This document shows, piece by piece, positions 60,741-64,000 of a stretch of DNA of 64,000 bases. This DNA is from Pegea sp. RAD2-039 (lineage: Eukaryota > Chordata > Thaliacea > Salpida > Salpidae). The stretch lies in NCBI GenBank assembly GCA_034620365.1, contig JAQGEQ010000213.1:992001-1056000 (forward strand), written 5' to 3'. How positions within the stretch are numbered: the stretch's first letter is position 1; every line of letters begins with the position of its first letter. The position numbers were made by a program, and so were the translations under genes. The notes under the pieces were generated by a model that was not told the DNA's origin, ran no database searches, and saw only the letters and a program-made list of their open reading frames with translations.

Positions 60741-63700
60741 TTACGTAACGATGTCTGCAGAATGCGATACAGATCCCAACGTTCCTTCTTCTCGTTGATG
60801 CTTCACTAATCTTAAGAAGACTTGCTCTAACGAGGTTTGAGTCAGAGTATAATCTCCAAGCTGCAAATCAGATTTCAAATCTTCCATTTTCTTGAAAGCC
60901 TGTCAGCAAAATATGAATAATTGTCATCAACATCTATCAAATCTACCTCAGCTAATCTGTACTCTTCTCCCGTTGATTTATGGCGAGGGATATCAAACAT
61001 AAGTGTGTGATGCATCGCCTCTTTGAAATTAGATCCTTTAAATCGCTCTGCGACCTCAGCAACCACTTCAGAGATCTTTTCATCGCTATCTACTGATACT
61101 TCTAAGTTATATCCTTCACCAAATCGAGTCTTAAGGTGTTGCGGATTTCCAAGACACCGCAGTCGCCCATTCACCATAATTGCTAGTCGAGTACATAAAG
61201 CTTCACACTCCTCCATGCTGTCACGTGATCAGTTAGTGACGAGAAGTGATGACGTCACAACCAACCTGTGTGAAGTGATGATAATAGATCGGCCACTCCG
61301 CCGAACATTCTGAATTGCGTCCCACAACTTCCTACGTGCCCCAGGATCCATCCCAGTACTTGGTTCATCGAGTAAGATGACAGGAGGACCTCCAACGAGA
61401 GCAATCGCTGTACTCAACTTCCTCTTGTTACCTCCACTAGTCATCAACAGATGTCAATCACGTGATGATGTAATGACTTCATACCTGTAGGTTCCACAAG
61501 GTTTGTTCAAATGCTCGGAGAAATGAAGCATTTTGCCTAAGCGGGCCACACATTCGGCAATTTTATGGTTCTGGACTCCACGAAGTCGGGCATACATGTG
61601 TAGTGTTTCAGATCCAGTCATCTGCTCGATGAGGGCATCAAATTGTGGACAGTAACCCAAGTGTTGCTGGACCTTTGTAAAAATGTTAGATAAATATGAT
61701 GAGGATGACGCAAACCTTGCGGAGGTCTTTGCGGATATCAAATCCATCTAAATAAGCTGTCCCACTTGTCGCTTTATAGTCTCCGGTCAGGATTTTAAAA
61801 GTGGTCGTTTTTCCTGCCCCGTTTACTCCTAAAAGTCCAAAGCATTCTGCTTCAGGGACAGCAAAGCACAATTTGTCCACGGCCACTAAACTGCGGTTTT
61901 TAACTGCTTTTTTGTAAACCTGAAAGAAAAGTGGTCAGGAAGCGGTGCTGGTCAGCTACAAGTTACCCACCTTGACCAGGTTCTTTAAAACAAGTCGATT
62001 TTGTGACAATAAAGTAGGCGGGTCAGTGTTGTTGACTTTCTCGCGTTCTTTTGTCACGTCCTCATCTTCATCTTCTGGATTTCCAATGTCAATGATCTAC
62101 AAAAACAATTCAATTAGTTTGAAGATTGAATAATCTAAAAAATATACTGAAGATTTCAAACAGAGTGTTTTGAAAATGGCTCCTTCATATTCAATCATCG
62201 CTAAAATGATCCAGTAAATGATCCCTGATAAAAATAAGAACAAAACAGGACGTCCAACTCCCGGTTTGTCCCATGCAAGATAGTTTTTAAAGAATTTGAT
62301 TCCTAAATAAAACACTGGATGTGATCTTTGCAAAAAAGTATTTCATTTGTAGAAACCTTGCAAATTACAATATAATTCTGCTGCTGATGACTTTGAACAA
62401 GCTTCATTTAATTTATAATTTGTAAAAATGTCATTGAAAGACTGTCCAAGACAGAATTGTGGTAGAAAGAGGAATATATATTCGAGAACTTTGACAGTTG
62501 CATCAAAATCTATTCAGAAAAAGGTGTTTGAAAAATAATATTTAATATTATATTAATATTATTAAAAAAATAATATTTAATAAACTGACCCAACAATGTT
62601 AAGACGTATATGGAAATAAGAGCACCAAGTCCAGATATTATATTGAAAATGGTGAGACGAACAAGTGCAGTTGAAGGCATGTCAAACATGAAAGATACAA
62701 TGTAGACAAAGGGTAAAGACGCCCAGATGTAAAATACAAAAAGTAGTAGAAGAAGAGGAGTCTGACCTTCGTACTCTTCAATTGAGCCTACAGCAAAAAT
62801 GATCTGTAAGAAAAAAGTTTGAAAAGATGTCAACAGCAGAAGGAGGTAGTTACAAGTGTAAGTAGACATGGTATGAGAAAGTTGATAAAATCCCAGATGT
62901 AAGCTGACAACCAAAAAGCAAATGATCCAACTCCGGCTAGTCTTTGAAGAAGAGCAGCTCGATCTATACGTTCCCTTACTAAGAAGATTATAAAAGATGC
63001 AGCCAAAAAAGAAAATCCCAAAACAATGTTGAAAGCGATGAAAAATCCAGTGATAGCGCTGGAAATAAAAGATTGTAGAAAATAAACAATCAGATAAAAT
63101 ACTCACCCAAAGACCTCTTCATCAACTCTTCCATTAGAAGCTCTTGGAAGAGGAGAATTAATGATATCAAGATTGATTTTTCTTCCACTTATGAATCTGA
63201 TATAAGCTTGATCAGCGAACATTACAGAAGTTGCTGCTGAATGGAAAGCTTCAGCGTTGTAAAAACCAATTACTCTTGGATCACTTCCACCTGGCAAAAG
63301 ATAACACTAGATGGGGCTGTTTGTGTATTTAGCACTTTCTACTTTCGTTGAATTGAGCAGAGATTATATTGGTTTGTGAAAACTCGCCAAATAACTCAGA
63401 ATGTTTGTCAGTAATTGATTTTCTGATGTTGCTGGTTTGAAAAATATTCTGGAAACTATCTGTAGTATTCGAATGAAATGAAAATCGAGAATAACTTTTT
63501 CTATGAAAACTTACTAAATTGTTGCTGATATTGAAGAGCAAATTTCGTCAAATTAGTAGAATTACCAAGAACTGATACAAAAACATCAGTTTTACCATAA
63601 TCATCTAACCCTAAGTCTGTTAGATATTTAAAAAGATGTAAATGAGATAAAAATGAATAAGGTCACCGCTCACTTCTACTAATATTCTGAATTTCGAAAG

Positions 63701-63929
63701 GAGGAAACTTAGCATTAATCACAGCAAGTACAGTAAACACGACAGGTACTAGAAGTTGTGCAATAGCGACCTGAAACAAACAGAAAAACGTCATTTTCAA
63801 CAATTCCTATCAAAATTATTGATGAAAACACAAACTTTAAGATTTCTTTCGGTGTGTATAATCCGTTTTATGAGAAGAGCATATAATTGTTGAAACCATA
63901 GCTTCAATCCTGAGTTGTAGTCTTGTTGA
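60741..63929 (-). CDS. ABCA-subfamily lipid transporter, C-terminal half (5' part outside the window)
   Basis: A full-size ABC subfamily A exporter moving phospholipid or sterol across membranes. Exons in transcript order: 63929-63836, 63770-63674, 63610-63515, 63459-63343, 63290-63107, 63058-62854, 62803-62590, 62509-62357, 62314-62148, 62096-61971, 61919-61716, 61672-61485, 61436-61266, 61217-60947, 60899-60741; phases agree and give 814 residues to the TAA. The first exons hold the [13 protein letters not shown] segment and first helix of TMD2, then a large extracellular loop and five further hydrophobic segments (63058-62148) including FWLSAYIWD and [15 protein letters not shown]2 follows from visible residue about 485: Walker [13 protein letters not shown] loop YCPQFDAL, signature [10 protein letters not shown], Walker [15 protein letters not shown]-loop histidine in [12 protein letters not shown]. 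The end has TSLEQVFL, the usual ABCA C-terminal helix. Introns are 42-80 nt. All catalytic residues are present; ABCA1- or ABCA3-type cannot be decided from this half. Confidence 0.95.
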
Positions 63930-64000
63930 CTAAAATAAGCTAGAAATATTTTGTAAGGTTTTCATTTTTGTAAGTAATTTTGCATTAATATTAAAAGTCA

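Noticed and set aside
1..64000. CRISPR arrays, operons, prophage or bacterial features
   Set aside because: The DNA is eukaryotic with spliceosomal introns; no regularly spaced repeat array or bacterial-type gene cluster is present.

Overview
The window is animal nuclear DNA. Every multi-exon gene is cut by canonical GT-AG introns, the non-coding DNA is very A+T-rich, a non-LTR retrotransposon is present, and three conserved eukaryotic genes can be read, all on the minus strand: a BAZ2-type chromatin remodelling subunit, the ciliary protein IFT54/TRAF3IP1 and an ABCA-family lipid transporter. BAZ2 and an IFT-B subunit point to a ciliated metazoan. Most introns are tiny (36-80 nt in large parts of both spliced genes) while intergenic DNA is long. 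I cannot name the phylum from sequence alone.

Layout. 1-1640: A+T-rich, nothing recognised. 1646-3095: a 5'-truncated, frame-broken LINE of the CR1/L2 type with its 3' tail intact. 3096-5722: intergenic. 5723-20844: BAZ2 on the minus strand, which I resolved into 40 coding exons with consistent phases (6528 nt, 2175 residues): low-complexity N-terminus, TAM (MBD-like) domain, charged coiled coil, DDT, WHIM motifs, bromodomain. 20845-56258: about 35 kb without a gene I can support; G+C-richer islands are scattered through about 22.7-38.8 kb and the rest is uniform A+T-rich DNA. 56259-57980: a complete intronless IFT54 gene. 58365-58545: a tRNA-derived SINE on the minus strand. 60741-63929: the last 15 exons of an ABCA transporter whose 5' part lies beyond the right edge.

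The three genes show no sign of acting together; they are ordinary housekeeping or ciliary neighbours. The clearest non-textbook observations are: (i) the SINE at 58.4 kb and the LINE at 3.0 kb share their 3' tail, including a possible small stem-loop, which is the signature of a SINE mobilised by a partner LINE; (ii) the BAZ2 gene lacks the PHD finger that in vertebrate BAZ2 proteins directly precedes the bromodomain linker, with only a 121-nt intron where it should be; (iii) the bromodomain has lost the WPF shelf Trp and Pro while keeping the acetyl-lysine-binding Asn; (iv) IFT54 is intronless in an otherwise intron-dense neighbourhood.

Gene models were built by hand from splice signals, phase and remembered family similarity. 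No alignment or database search was run.
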